Notes: a model not told the origin generated them from the sequence alone. A stretch of DNA of 64,000 bases from Rhynchopus sp. YZ270_cl-10 (GCA_964035575.1 OZ037847.1:496001-560000), one strand, 5' to 3'. Shown: positions 41,542 to 53,507, counted from the first letter of the stretch. Numbers and translations: made by a program.

Positions 41542-42040
41542 TTTATTACTTCACAAAAAAATCTGTATTGGGGTGGTTTGTGGGAGTGGGAGGACACAAC
41601 ATGAGGTGCTAACATCACTTGCTTGGCTTCAAGGTTTGACTTGAAATACAAAGCCTCTCGTGACTGCACAAAGGCAGTTCACAACACAACAACAGATGCT
41701 AGGCCGAAACAGCCCGGTCTGTCTCAGAACATTCATGAAGACAGCAACACGGAAGCAAACCTCCAGGAACAAGTTATCCCCATGCTCTCTACGTTGTGAC
41801 TTCTGCGCCTCTGATGCAAGCAAACAACATTGCTGCAGTGACACCCACAGACGAGCGAGCATGGCGACAGCAGAGGGGGTTGAGTATGGGGTGGATAAAA
41901 AAGGGGAGGGGGTGGTGGGATCGTTTGGATTTTTTTTCGAACTACGGAGAACACTTGTGCATGTCTACGATAGACAACACAAGAGCCCCGCATCCCATGA
42001 TACCTACTTTCCCATTCAAACCAAGCCTAAGGCAAGACGT
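41542..42040. other. Spacer, RPS23 copies 2-3
   Basis: Contains a truncated family B element next to copy 2; no gene seen. Confidence 0.6.
41634..41670 (-). repeat. SINE-like family B, truncated
   Basis: GTTTGACTTGAAATACAAAG, CCTCTCGTGACTG, then unrelated sequence. Keeps only the sense 3' end. Confidence 0.75.
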
Positions 42041-42472
42041 CTATGAACGGGGCTTCTCCTTCTTCTCACGGTACAGAGCGAAGAGACCAACTCCCGACAC
42101 CTTGCTGATCTTGAAACGCACTCCGGGAATGTCACCGACAGCGTGGCCGGAACGACCGAGACCCGCAACCAGCACCTCGTCGTTCTCCTCGATGAAGTGA
42201 AGGCAACCGTCGTTGGGGACGAAGGCGAGGATCTTCTTTCCGTTCTTGATCAGCTGCACACGCACGCACTTACGGATGGCAGAGTTAGGCTGCTTGGCCT
42301 CAACTCCGATCTTCTCCAGCACGATTCCCTTAACGTGGGAAGATCCTCCGAACACGTTCGCCTTGATCGACACGGACAAATGCGCCTTCTTCCAGTCCTT
42401 GTCGGCCCACTTCTGGGTCCTGCGGCGCGTCTTCAGCTTACGCGCGGTGTTGATACCACGTGGCTTTCCCAT
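42041..42472 (-). CDS. RPS23: 40S ribosomal protein S23 (uS12), copy 3
   Basis: 143 residues, identical protein. Shares AAGACGTC just after the stop codon with copy 4. Two CAG candidates lie within 30 nt before the ATG (CTCACAG and AAACAG). The frame remains open upstream to 42598 but adds nothing conserved, so the ribosomal start at 42472 is used. Confidence 0.97.
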   Translation of the reverse strand: MGKPRGINTARKLKTRRRTQKWADKDWKKAHLSVSIKANVFGGSSHVKGIVLEKIGVEAKQPNSAIRKCVRVQLIKNGKKILAFVPNDGCLHFIEENDEVLVAGLGRSGHAVGDIPGVRFKISKVSGVGLFALYREKKEKPRS

Positions 42473-43031
42473 TTTGTATGAGTCCCTGTTTGGGTATCTG
42501 TGAGATATGAGGGGGGAGGAGAGGGGAGGGCCAACGCCATGCACGCCACAGCGGAAAGCCCGCGATGTGAACAGGAGTCCGGAGAGTCGCCGTACCACCT
42601 AAGTGCACGGAAACGGGAAATGCACAGTAACCATCAGGGAAAGGTCTATATGAAAAATTCAAAAGGGGCGGGAGGGGTGAGGGTGTCGTGTTTCCTTACT
42701 TGTCAGGATCGCCCAAAACCCCATGTGAAGCAGAATGTTGGGTCTGCTCAATATCAGCACCACTGTCTTGTTGTAGACGCCAGTCTTCCAGTGGTCGATG
42801 TCACTGTCTTCCATACGTTTCCTGTTTATTGATCCTTGTCGCTGCCTTGTTGGCACTGTGTGTGGCTATTATCAACCTACAAACTCTTTTCCTTGCGATA
42901 CGTACATTGTTTACCACTCGAGGGTTAGGTGGAGTGGACCACAGTTCTGATGACTGCGTTCATCCTGCGTGCCTAGCGTTGCTTAGCGGCGGGCAGTCCC
43001 CTTCCAGAGAGGAGAACAATGCCAAAGACGT
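42473..43031. other. Spacer, RPS23 copies 3-4
   Basis: No gene or family element recognised. Confidence 0.5.
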
Positions 43032-43463
43032 CTATGAACGGGGCTTCTCCTTCTTCTCACGGTACAGAGCGAAGAGACCAACTCCCGACACCTTGCTGAT
43101 CTTGAAACGCACTCCGGGAATGTCACCGACAGCGTGGCCGGAACGACCGAGACCCGCAACCAGCACCTCGTCGTTCTCCTCGATGAAGTGAAGGCAACCG
43201 TCGTTGGGGACGAAGGCGAGGATCTTCTTTCCGTTCTTGATCAGCTGCACACGCACGCACTTACGGATGGCGGAGTTCGGCTGCTTGGCCTCAACTCCGA
43301 TCTTCTCCAGCACGATTCCCTTAACGTGGGAAGATCCTCCGAACACGTTCGCCTTGATCGACACGGACAAATGCGCCTTCTTCCAGTCCTTGTCGGCCCA
43401 CTTCTGGGTCCTGCGGCGCGTCTTCAGCTTACGCGCGGTGTTGATACCACGTGGCTTTCCCAT
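43032..43463 (-). CDS. RPS23: 40S ribosomal protein S23 (uS12), copy 4
   Basis: 143 residues, identical protein. The leader (CCACAG then AGAATAATTTAAA before ATG) resembles that of the distant copy 1, suggesting those two share a more recent ancestor or that the leader is under constraint. Confidence 0.97.
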   Translation of the reverse strand: MGKPRGINTARKLKTRRRTQKWADKDWKKAHLSVSIKANVFGGSSHVKGIVLEKIGVEAKQPNSAIRKCVRVQLIKNGKKILAFVPNDGCLHFIEENDEVLVAGLGRSGHAVGDIPGVRFKISKVSGVGLFALYREKKEKPRS

Positions 43464-44070
43464 TTTAAATTATTCTCTGTGGTGGGTAGATGTGGCTGGG
43501 ATTTGGGGCATGGTATCAAGATACAAAGAAAGGCTGACGAGGTAACAAAATACTCAGGAACGCTTTCCCCCCTCTCTCTCTGAATCAATTGCACAATACA
43601 TGCAGCACATTGCACACACCAGGCAAGGGCATGTACCCCTATCACCGTTGCAACACCCCCCCACCCTCCCCCCCTCCCTGCACCCTTGGATCTGTATTTT
43701 CTGCTATTCTTGAGCCGGTCTCTCCGCCAGCTATGGTACATAAAAAGTAAGAAAAACGTCATAAGAGGTGTGCCTGCTGAACATGCACACATCTTACTAA
43801 GAAACAACATCTTGAACGGGAGCACACACAGCCCAATTCTGCGCATATCTTTCAACAGGAAGCAAAGGAGACAAGCACAGGTGGGAAAAGATATCTTTAC
43901 AGAGCCAGGAATAAAATGGAAGAAGAAAACACACACAGAGGACTGAGGTGAGGGGAGGGTGGTTCTGGCATTCTGTAGGTCGATGCGACTATATTTTTTT
44001 GTGAACCTCAGTTGCGCACTGTACGAAACCTGTACACCGCGAAACGGATGATACTTGATACATCACAAAA

Positions 44071-44154
44071 GTTGACTTGAAATACAAAGCCCTCTCGTGA
44101 CTGTGTACCTTGGTGACCGGCTGTACCGGGGTGTACACCCAACCATGCAGTCCT
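44071..44154 (-). repeat. SINE-like family B, truncated
   Basis: GTTGACTTGAAATACAAAGC, CCTCTCGTGACTGTGTACC, TTGGTGACCGGCTGTACCGG, ending at CCAACCATGCAGTCCT. The outer ACATCCATTTCGTGG end is missing. Confidence 0.85.
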
Positions 44155-44310
44155 AAAAAAATATGCCGCTGATAACAAAAACATTCCACACCGTGTCGGG
44201 AATAGGGATACGATTTGTGCACAACACATTCGGCTGACTGCATCCTGCAGCCGTATGTCAGAATTTATGCAGATACGTCTCTTCTTAACGCTCTGCTACA
44301 ATAAAAGAAT

Positions 44311-44342
44311 TTGAAAGACGAATGTGCACCTCGTACACACAC
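44311..44342 (-). repeat. Hairpin family C
   Basis: TTGAAAGACGAATGTGCACC, TCGT, ACACACAC. Confidence 0.5.
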
Positions 44343-44540
44343 AGCTTAATCAAAAGTGGCGCCTTTTCACGAGGATTTGCAAAGCCCACTAATGCCCAAT
44401 TATCTCAAAATAAAAAAACCACAAAAAAACAAAATAAAATACAGAAAGAGCTGGGAAAACGCTTCACCGATGTGGCGTACTTTTGAAAGAAGTGGCTGCC
44501 AACCTTTTTTTCTCGAGGTTTGCTCTGGAGGGGGGAGAAC

Positions 44541-44568
44541 GATGAATGTGCCTCGTGCACCTACATCT
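44541..44568 (-). repeat. Hairpin family C
   Basis: GATGAATGTGC, CTCGT, GCACCTACATCT; the outer GATG pairs with CATC. Confidence 0.65.
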
Positions 44569-44873
44569 AATAAAAAAAGCGTCGGTACACCGTTTGCTAG
44601 CTGAAAAAACTGTGATTCTCTCTACGGCAAAAAGTCAGAAGTGAGGAAAGCTATTTCCTAAGATTTAAACACACACCCCCTCCCACACCCCTGTTCCCCA
44701 CAAAGCGCACGACAGAAACAAAAAACCTAAAAACAAATATTTTGAAAGACGAACGGGAGCCCCACAACACAACAACACACAAAAAACACTGCGCTTTTCT
44801 GGGAATTTTACACACGTACAAATTAAAAAAAAACAATCACACGGATCCTTTCCCCCCTCCCCAACCCCCGAAT

Positions 44874-46602
44874 CTACTTCACCCCTAGGAGAACATCGAG
44901 TGGGGTTTGGGATGGTTTGCGGTCGCGGACGAAGGGGATCGAGTAGTTGGGGACTTTGTAGCACACGACGTCACGGTCGAGCACTAACTGCATGCAGAGA
45001 CGGAAGCAGTCCTTGACACCGACGCCTGTGAAGGGGAAGGCTTCCGTCACCGCCGCAACACGAGGGTGTGCCGAGGCAAACCTCGAAATCCCGTCCATCT
45101 GCGGCGCATCACAGAACGACACCCTCCTCGAGAGCGCCTCCGGCTTCGGCACATCCAAGGACCCCGCAGCCGCCTGCTCGCTCTCAGGCAGCTTCACCAC
45201 GCAAACAATGAACACCGTATCTGCAGTGCAGTGCGGCGCACAGTCGGTCACCTGCTTGTGTATGCGTGCCTTGATTTGCTCATCCGTCAGTTCTTTATCA
45301 TTTGCAGGGTCTCGTGTATTGACGCAAACCAGAACACACTGCGCCCCCGAGAGGTAGACAGGAAGCAACGATTTGTACCGCTCTGCGCCTCCGGTGTCGA
45401 TGAGCTCCATGTAGGAGTAGGCGATCTGGACGGGGTCGAAGCGGGCGCTGCATTGCCCGATGGGTTGCACGGCATAGCCCTTCAAGCGGACACGCCCTCC
45501 GGTTGTCTCAAAGCCGCAAGGAAACGGCGCTCCGGACACAAAGCTGTTCACCAATGCACTCTTCCCGACACCCGCCGCACCGACAACCGCAATCTTCATT
45601 TTGTTGTTCAGAATGTCGAGAAGGCGTTTTTTGAGCAGCTTGAAGCGCTGTAGTGTGGTGTATTGATAATCTGTTGCTTTTCTTTTTGCATACCTTTCGC
45701 CGCTTCCGTTCCAATGACACAGAATACGCCTGGTATATCGACATACAATGCCCCAGCTCTGAAGCAGTCAACGGAACGTACCCTTTCTCCTTTTCTTGCT
45801 CGAACCCTCCATTTGAGACTGCTGGCGAGCCTGTACGCGAGCCCCCTGGGGATGCTGCGTTACTGAGCTTGCGTGTATCGCTTGAGGGGGAACGGCGTTT
45901 TGGTGTATCCCCTGTCGGGCTTTGATGTGGCGACGATGAATTTGCTGATGCAGTGTCTCCTTTCGGGTACGACACCGGCTGGCCCTCCTTCCCAATCACC
46001 ACATACTTTGTGAAGAGGTTCAGACCGTTCCACACTGAGTTTTCTCTGCACTTAAAATAGAGCCCCCTGCACGACCTGCCTAATGTACCGAGCATCTCCG
46101 ATATCGTCAGGAAGGCCATGATGCAGCGCAGTTCTGCGTCACGGCAGCGTTTGAAAGAACTGCCGCGGAGGGTGTTTGCGACCTGCTCACCCATGATGCG
46201 TTCACGGTGTGTTTTGATGACCGGTTGTTGGTAGTCTGCGAAGCAGTTGTCGCAGGCGCGGATGTCATAGTTAACGGATGAATCTCGCTGTTGGATGACC
46301 AGCTTCTTAGTAGAGCAAGCATGGCAAAAGATTTGCCCGCAAATCCGGCAGTGATGCTTTCTCACCACAAAGGTAAACTTCTCTTCACACCCAACGCAAA
46401 CAGAGACATCAGAGTCTCGCGTCCACTGCCGAGGATGCACACAACGCGGCTCTGTCTTAAAATTTCCTACCGTCGCAAACCCAGGGTACACCTGCAGCTC
46501 CAAAGGCGTGACCTCTGCAGACGCAGTCAACCCCATCTGGGGGGCAGCCCCAGTGGGGGTGCCCTGCGACACCGATCGATTAGATGCATTTGGAGTTGAC
46601 AT
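44874..46602 (-). CDS. FYVE zinc finger fused to Rab-like GTPase
   Basis: 560 residues in two exons (46602-45694, 45647-44874). FYVE domain at 58-120 with all signature parts: WTRDSD (WxxD), RKHHCR, the C-x2-C pairs, and RAC; it should bind PI3P on endosomes. A Ser/Pro-rich linker follows. The second exon carries a small GTPase: P-loop GAAGVGKS about 326-333, DTGGAERY switch II. The guanine-specificity N/TKxD box is not recognisable (VVKLP instead), so nucleotide selectivity is uncertain. A 46-nt intron (45648-45693, GTATGC...CAG, phase 0) joins ERKRRK to RFKLLKKRLLDILNNK, which reads straight into MKIAVVGAAGVGKS. Read alone the GTPase would look like a separate gene of 241 residues, but there is no intergenic space and the frame is continuous after splicing. 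Confidence 0.85.
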
Positions 46603-47065
46603 TTTATTAGAGGGAGGGGGGGTTTGGGAGGGGGAGAGAGGTTGCCCCCCTCTCCTGCAATGGGTTTTTGTGAAGGGTGGAGGAAAGAGTAATTGAAACG
46701 TGCTAAAATGCATCTCAGTCGAGCTCATGCAAAAGGTAGGATGTTTCGTTTCAACTATCCCGTGGGGGTGTTCCGGAAGGAAAGGTGTGGATGGAGGTGT
46801 TGATATTGATGTGATACACCTGATTTTGGCTTGGTAGCAACATTCCACCCAACACCACCAAACCTAGGTCAAAATTAGATGGGTGGTGAAAAAATAATCG
46901 CTTTTTTTTTCTGAACGGTTTACTTTTTTCGTCTCGGACAAAAAAATGGAGGGGGCGCGGATAAATTTTTTTTTACAAAAGATACAATTTGACACCGAGG
47001 GGAGGGGGTGTGGTGAGTCCCTGTGGACTGCGAGGAGGAGGGGTGTCTTTTTTTTTAAAAAGTGA

Positions 47066-47103
47066 ATTTGAAAGAACGTGCTAAACGCCTCGGCGGCCGA
47101 AGA
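47066..47103 (-). repeat. Family D element
   Basis: TTTGAAAGAACGTGCTAAAC, then GCCTCGGCGGCCGAAGAC, which contains CGGCGGCCG. Confidence 0.4.
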
Positions 47104-47164
47104 CATCGCTTTTTTAAAAGGTTTTTGGGAGAGGGATTTTACTTTAAAACAGGAAAGTTTTGTG

Positions 47165-47200
47165 AAAGATGAAACTAAACCACATGATTTAGCCACCTTT
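47165..47200 (-). repeat. Hairpin family A, compensatory variant
   Basis: AAAGATGAAACTAAA, CCACATGA, TTTAGCCACCTTT. CTAAG/CTTAG of the consensus became CTAAA/TTTAG: both sides of one pair changed. Confidence 0.65.
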
Positions 47201-47350
47201 AAAAAAAAAGAGCACAAAAAAAGAAAAAATAAAGAAAAAATAAACAGGGAATGAATATTACATTAATGCGTCCTATTTGCGCTGTATCGCCCCCGATCCC
47301 TACCCTCAAAACACTTCAGTTCGTTCGTGACAGGGGGAAAAAAAAGGGTT

Positions 47351-47385
47351 AAAAGATGAACGTAAGCCTCGTGGCCATGCTCGGC
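47351..47385 (-). repeat. Hairpin family A, degenerate
   Basis: AAAAGATGAACGTAAGC, CTCGTGG, CCATGCTCGGCAC. Confidence 0.4.
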
Positions 47386-47530
47386 ACATATTTTAAAAAA
47401 AATCGTTTTGTGGTAACGTTTTTCACTCACTCCCCTGTATGCAAAAAAAACAATTGTCTCTGTGGTCGCAATTATTTTGTACAGCATTTCCTTCGAAAGA
47501 GCGAAGCGAAATGATGCAACAAAAGCAAAG

Positions 47531-47575
47531 GAGTTGAAAGAAGTGCGAACACCTCACTCACACCGGCAGACTGAA
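47531..47575 (-). repeat. Family D element
   Basis: GAGTTGAAAGAAGTGCGAAC, then ACCTCACTCACACCGGCAGA. Confidence 0.45.
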
Positions 47576-47955
47576 AGCGCACTAAAAGAATATTCCGACA
47601 TCATCTGTACAGCAACTTGGGTTCTCCGCGGGAGGGTTGGGGGGGGGGGTATGGTTATTGAAACCCGCAAAAGAAGAGTTAATAAACAGGATAATGGGCC
47701 GCTCATTTGCGTATCCTCTTTCACAAAGAAAAGCTGTCAGATGAAATATGACTCACGTTCATACACATCTAACAACGTGCAGCTTTACCAATCCCAAAAC
47801 AAAAATAAAATAAAACTGAAGACACACACACTCAGATCTAAGGCAGTCAGAATTTCGCGATGACATCATAAAAGTACCACTACTGTTCCTTTATTGCCAG
47901 GAATTTTTCACTACTACTGCTTCCCAGACATAGAACCCTTCACCGTGCAATCACA

Positions 47956-47985
47956 AGAGAAGTTGAAGGTGCAAACGCCAGAGCA
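47956..47985 (-). repeat. Family D element
   Basis: AGAGAAGTTGAAGGTGCAAA, then CGCCAGAGC. Lies just after the 3' end of the Ser/Lys-rich gene's upstream neighbour gap. Confidence 0.4.
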
Positions 47986-48035
47986 ACACAATGCAAATCT
48001 TTTTTAAAGCCCCACACTCGACAGCAAAAACGACC

Positions 48036-51000
48036 TCACATCCAGGCCACATCAATCTCATCTGGGTGTGTCGTCAGAGGCGAGGTAGTGTTCCCTGATG
48101 GGAGCGGGGCCGAAGGTGGGGGCGCACCGCCAAGCTCTTCGGAGTTTGTATCAATGCCGTCTTCCGATCCACGGAGGGACACATAGATGTGGATCTCTGG
48201 GTTGCGTGAGTGGCGGTCCGCTGGACGGACGAAGGTGAGCTGCAGGTTCTCTCGGACATCTTCCAGGATACGCACCACTTCGTTAAGCGTTGTTACATGC
48301 GCAGTTCCGACCTGCACCAGGACATCACCCCGTTTTAAATCCCGCGCGCCACCAGGGTCTTGCACAGCAACGTGCGTGAGGTAGCCACCTGCACCGACGC
48401 CAAGAGACACCTCATGCAATGTGGTTCCTGTTGGGAGTGTGCAGACCTCGGTACCGACCTGTCTGCTTGCCTGCGATGCGTTCGGTGTACGCTGGTCCCT
48501 CGCCCGGTGGCGTCTGTCCAGCTCTTGATAGGATGTGGTCGCCACCCGCAGCTCGTCGCGCAGTGTGGTGTTCTGCTCCGCCTCAGCTCGTAAGCCCCGC
48601 AGCTCCCTCTCTAAACGCCGTTTTGAGTCTTCCAAACGACGGCAATGCTCACGCGACTCCCGCAGCGACGATGCCGTCTCATTCACCTCATGCTTCCAGG
48701 TAGACTGAATCGCAGTCGCCTCCTCCCGCATCGCCTTGAGCTCATGCTCCAGACGCTGCCTGTCACGCGCAGTGTGGTCACGTTTGCTTAGCTCCTCCTG
48801 CAGACGCCGCCTTTCTGTGTTGCTTTGGTCTTGCTCATCACGCATCATTGCGGCTTCACTGTTGGACGCACGAAGCTGCCCCTCCAGCTGCCGGACCTGC
48901 TGCCTCATGAAGACCTCCCCCTGTGTCTCCTGGGTGACGTGGTGGCGGTCGTTCAACTCACCTTCCAAATGCCGTCTGATGTTCTCCGACGACTCAAGCT
49001 TCTGCTGCAACGTCTGCACCTCACCCCTACTCTGCCTTGCCCCCGCCCCCTTCGCCTTAAAATAAAGGTTGAGGAGGAGAGCACGGTACCGCACTGCGGC
49101 GTGGCGATACCGATTCATTGCTTGCAGGATGATAGACGTGGCACGACGCATTCTGGTATGCCGTTGCGCGAGGTAGGTGGTCGGGGTCAACGCACCACCT
49201 CCCTCCACAAAGGAGTTGAAGTCTCGCTCATCCTCTTCATCCAGCACTACCCCCCCTCGGTGGAAGTCCATAATCCGCTCCCTCAACACTGCGTTCTCCT
49301 GCTCTAAGGCACGTCGTCTACGAGCGTCCTGCGGCATCGTGGGTGGAGGTGAATAATACTCTTGCGACATCTCCCGCGCAATCGTCTCCTTCGAAGGGGA
49401 CCGCATCTCCCGTTGGTAACCCGCTCTGTCATATCGGTGGGAACGCTGTTCACGGGAAGGGTATGCAGAGTAGTAAGGCTGGTCGCGCTTCAGGATGTAG
49501 TCCTTCGCAGGTCTACTGCTGCTACTGCTGCTGTAGTACTGTGGTGGTTGTTGATGTTGTGAGCGGGGTGGGTAGTCGTCACGCTCCCTTTCGATTGGAG
49601 GTTCATAAGAACGTCGCCCCGCATTCGCCCGGCGCTCCTCTTCGTCGGGTGTTTCGACCAAGATGAAGCCGCCTCGGACAGATCCCCCGCCCACCTTCTT
49701 GCCATGCCTCTCCTGTGGTTGTAAAGGAACCCTCTCCCTCGAAGCAGAGCGTGGAGAAGGAGACCTCGAAGGCTTATTCGAAATCTGTTTATGATACACA
49801 AAAAACGCTGGAGGATGCGCCCCGCGTGGTGGGGGTGGGGATCCGTCTGATGCTTGCGTATCAGGCTTTTCATAATCATATTCGCGAGGACGGCGCGAAG
49901 GAGAACCCTGCGAATGGGGGCTACGACTCCGAGAGTGGGTGTGTGGCGCACGCTTTTCTTCAACCCGAAGTACAGCGTCCTTCCCCACCCGATTTCTCTG
50001 CCTCGAATTCCTTTCATGCCTGGAACGTCCATAATACACTTCGTCTCCAGTATAGGTATACGACTCTTCTGGTTTTGACACCTCTTTCTCTTTCTGTATC
50101 TCCATAAACACTAAAGACTGCTCTGATATGTTAAACTGCCGCTTTTTTTTAGATGAAGACGACGATGACGACGAAGAAGATGAAGATGAAGAAGAAGAAG
50201 AAGATGAAGACGACCTCTTCTTTGAAGATTTTCGCGACATATTCGGCTGTGTCGTATCCAAACTGACAACCACACCAAGGGAGGACGACGAAGATGATGA
50301 AGACGACGAAGACGATGACGAGGTTTTCTTCTTCTTCTTCTTCTTTTTCTTCGTTTCCACATTCGTCATAGTAACCGGGTCGTACAAAGGCAGAGATGAG
50401 CACGTAGAGGACATCATCGTCGAACCCCCAAACCCTGTTGAATACCGGAAATTCCCAGGCGACGCGGTTCTCGTGGTGCTTCTCGGTTCTAACGCAGCTT
50501 CAGAGGGAGAACGTTCATTTCGAAGAAGCGGCTGGGGACGTCCCTTCTCAGAGAGATTCTGCTTCGGCACCGGATGGGTTGAAGAGGAGGAGGAGTGCAG
50601 ACTGCCCTCCCTCCTCCTCTTTGTTGAGGAAGAGGAGGAGCGGAGGCTCTTCTTTTTCTTCTCCTTCTTCTTCTTCTCCTTTTTATCTTTTTTCTCCTTC
50701 TTCTCCTTCATTTCACTGTACACATGGCTAGATTCATATGTAGTATCTTGCGGGCAACTTCTTGAAGACGACGATGAAGACGATGATGAAGACGAAGAGG
50801 AGGAGGAGGAGGAAGATGAAGAAGAAGACGACGGCGACCGTTTATTTTGCGCACGCAACACCCCTTCCTCCCGCACCGCCTCTGCCTCCAGCTGGTTGAA
50901 GTGATCCACAAGCTGCGACCGTGATTTCCCAGACACCTTATCTTTCCCCTTCCCTTTCGCAGGTTGCATGACTTCGTTCCTCCGGTGATCGGATTGATGT

Positions 51001-51549
51001 GACGATGAAGAGGTAAACGTCGCAGACGCACCTACAGACGCAGCACTACCAGCAAATTCTGCAGATTTCGCTGTTTCCCCTAAAGGAAGCTTCTCCGGGG
51101 TAGAACGACGGGTTTTGGTTTTATCCTTTTTCTCCTTTTTTTCCTTTTTCTCCTTCTTCTCCGGTTTGCTAGATTTTGACTTTGCTGTAGATTTGGAGTG
51201 TCGAGAAGAAGAAGGCGACCCCGACTTCGACCCCGTCACCCTCGGGGAAGACTGCCCATGATATGAAAACGTTTCATCAATCCTCCTCTCCTCCTCCGCC
51301 TCTCGGTCCGCCTCTGCCTCCTTCTCATTAAACCTTCCGACCAAATCCCCTACCGGGTCGTGCCTGTCTGCGTCTCTGTTCTGCTCCTTCCGGGGCTTCA
51401 CTTTGATACGCTCTTCACCCTTTTTGCGAATTCGTACGGGATCTCCATTTTCTTCGTATGCACCCATCACATCCATCATCCCAATATACCTCGGAGTCCC
51501 GGATAAAGATGACAGAACACTACCCGAAGATTCTTTGTTTGAATCATCC

Positions 51550-51581
<32 letters not shown>

Positions 51582-53507
51582 GGAAGAGGAGGAGGAGGAG
51601 GACAGATCACGTTTTCCCTTCTTTTTCTTCTTTTTGTGTTCGATTAAAACGCCGGATGCATGAGTGGAAGAAAGGCCCGTCGAAGAATGTAGCTGTCCCG
51701 CTGCAGATGCGGCCACAGTAGAGGTTTGCGAGACAGAGGAAACGTCGTCGTCCTGAGGGGGTCGCTTCTTAGATTTCTTCTTAGATTTCTTCTTGCGTTT
51801 CTTTTGTGTAACATCGACAGAAAGATCGCGTCTTTGTTTTTGATGTTCGGCAACCCGCTTTTTCGTTTTTTTGGTAAACGCCAGAGACGATTTTGATGGA
51901 GCGTCTGAAGAAGATTCTGAAGAAGAATCAGACGAAGACGAAGAAGAAGAAGATTTGTCCACATCCAGAATGTTTTGCAATGTATTATCCTTCTTCGCTT
52001 TTTTGTGTTTTTTCCGCTTTTTTTCGGGTTTTTTTGAAGAGGAAGAAGAAGAAGATGACGACGACGACGAAGACTCAGACGCAGACGAAGTATCCAAACT
52101 CTTCCCTCCAGGTGTCCGTGCAGTCACCTCCGTCTCGAGGTTTTCACTGAAGTCCATTGTCATGTCTTTGCTTTGGTTAAGGTTGTTGTTGTAGTTGTGC
52201 AGGATCGGACCGTCCGAAGGGGTGGTGAAACTCGCTTTGCTGCTGGACTTCTTCTTCTCCCTTTTTTCCTTCTTCTCCTTCTCTTTCTTTTCTTTTTTCT
52301 CTTTTTTCTCCTTCTTTTCCTTCGTTTTGCGGTATTTCTTCGAAGAAGACGAAGACGAAGAAGAGCTTGAAGAATCGCCCAAAATGTCACGTCTAGATAT
52401 CTTTGATTTTGTTGCATATTCAGCAGCCCCGCCGCCGTACTGCGGAAGCGTCGTTTCCTGCGTTCCATACGACCTCGCAGGGGAGGCTTGGCTTTGTAGT
52501 TGGCTCTGCTGAATCGCGGCAAGCTGTGTCTGGTTTTGTAGTTGGGTTTGCTGCTGCATTTCTAAGGTCTGTTGGAGGAGGTGCTGCTGTGTTTGGTATG
52601 CTTCGCGTTGAAGGGAGGACTGTCTTTCGAGCGCGTCTTGGTGGTTGCGGGCGTGCATATCTTGTCTTTGTACGGAGAGGTTCTGCTCGGTTTGCATGCT
52701 TTCAAGTTTGTCGTTGACTTCAGTTAAGTCGCGTTGTGTTTTGCGGATTTCTGATCCAAGCTCGTCGGTATGTCCTTTTAATTCTCGTTCGCGTATTTCT
52801 GCTTCCATGCGATTCAAACGGAGTTCGGTCATAAACTCTTCGTGTCCAGGGTTGTGTTCCACCCTCTCCCCCATGCGTACAGTGTTCTGCACCTCGTTTA
52901 ATTTTTTCAGCCGCGCGACCTGTTCTCTCAGCATCTCGTTCTCCACCTTTTCGTCCCGCAAATTCTCCATTGCCTTCAACACATTCACCTTTCTCGTCAT
53001 ATGGGATTGCAATGTCTCGACCTGATGCTTCATGCTGTCCAACTCCTCCTTTGCAGATGCAGGCAGTGCCGGGGGTTCTACCGGAACAAGCCTTGCTTCG
53101 GGTGCACGGTGGTGTTCTGATGTTCGTGTAGGGCGTGATGAAGATCCGGTCATGCGCCCCAAAACGGCCTCCTTCGCGGAAACGAATTCTCGTTGGGTAA
53201 TCTCTCCTGCACGGTGCAGGCGGGTCAGCTCAGTCAACTCATCCGCAAGACCCGGTCCACTCAAGGTATGTGGGGAACGGAACGCTCCGACCGACAACGG
53301 CGATCCGCAGACACCTGCGCTTGAGGGGGATTGGGTGTGCCGTCTGCCAGACTTCCCGCCCGCAGGAGTCAGCGGGGTGCCTTCAGTAGAGTAAGGGCTG
53401 CCCGGGACCACTGCGGCAGTGCGGTGGGGGTACGGCTGGCTGGCATCGAAGGAGGACGGGGTAGTGTTCGGTCTGTGCTGGTGCACAGGACGCCGTGCGT
53501 ACGACAT
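48036..53507 (-). CDS. Giant Ser/Lys-rich protein with coiled coils and PDZ-like end
   Basis: 1823 residues, one uninterrupted frame. N-terminus Ser/Thr/Pro-rich with SP/TP sites. A short block ELTRLHRAGEITQREFVSAK near 93-112 fits the SHOCT pattern. Coiled coil about 155-350. Then about 800 residues of alternating poly-Ser tracts (up to about 20) and Lys/Glu/Arg tracts (KEKKEKKEKKEKK), like nuclear speckle or polyserine phase-separating proteins. A second coiled coil (about 1490-1660) precedes a PDZ-like domain about 1690-1765 (HEVSLGVGAGGYL, RGDVLVQVGTAHV, VRILEDV, QLTFVRP). The Ser tracts use mixed AGC/TCN codons, so they are not simple slippage products. A role in condensates or cytoskeletal scaffolding is a guess. 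Unspliced introns that are multiples of three cannot be excluded. Confidence 0.85.
50140..52370 (-). repeat. Coding Ser and Lys/Glu tracts
   Basis: Alternating GAA/GAC/GAG- and TTC/CTT-rich blocks on plus (poly-Ser and KEKKEKK on minus). Codons are mixed within the Ser runs. Confidence 0.85.

Larger units (their letters stand above)
43464..44873. other. Intergenic gap, RPS23 copy 4 to FYVE-GTPase
   Basis: No gene seen. Holds one family B and two family C elements. Confidence 0.6.
46603..48035. other. Intergenic gap, FYVE-GTPase to Ser/Lys-rich gene
   Basis: No gene seen. Carries family A hairpins (47165, 47351) and family D elements (47066, 47531, 47956). Confidence 0.6.

Noticed and set aside
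44874-45599. A stand-alone small GTPase gene
   Set aside because: No spacer or leader remains between it and the FYVE exon, and a consensus intron joins them in frame.
50128-50904. Acidic plus-strand frames inside the Ser/Lys-rich gene
   Set aside because: Reversed poly-Ser codons give poly-Glu/Asp; no independent support.
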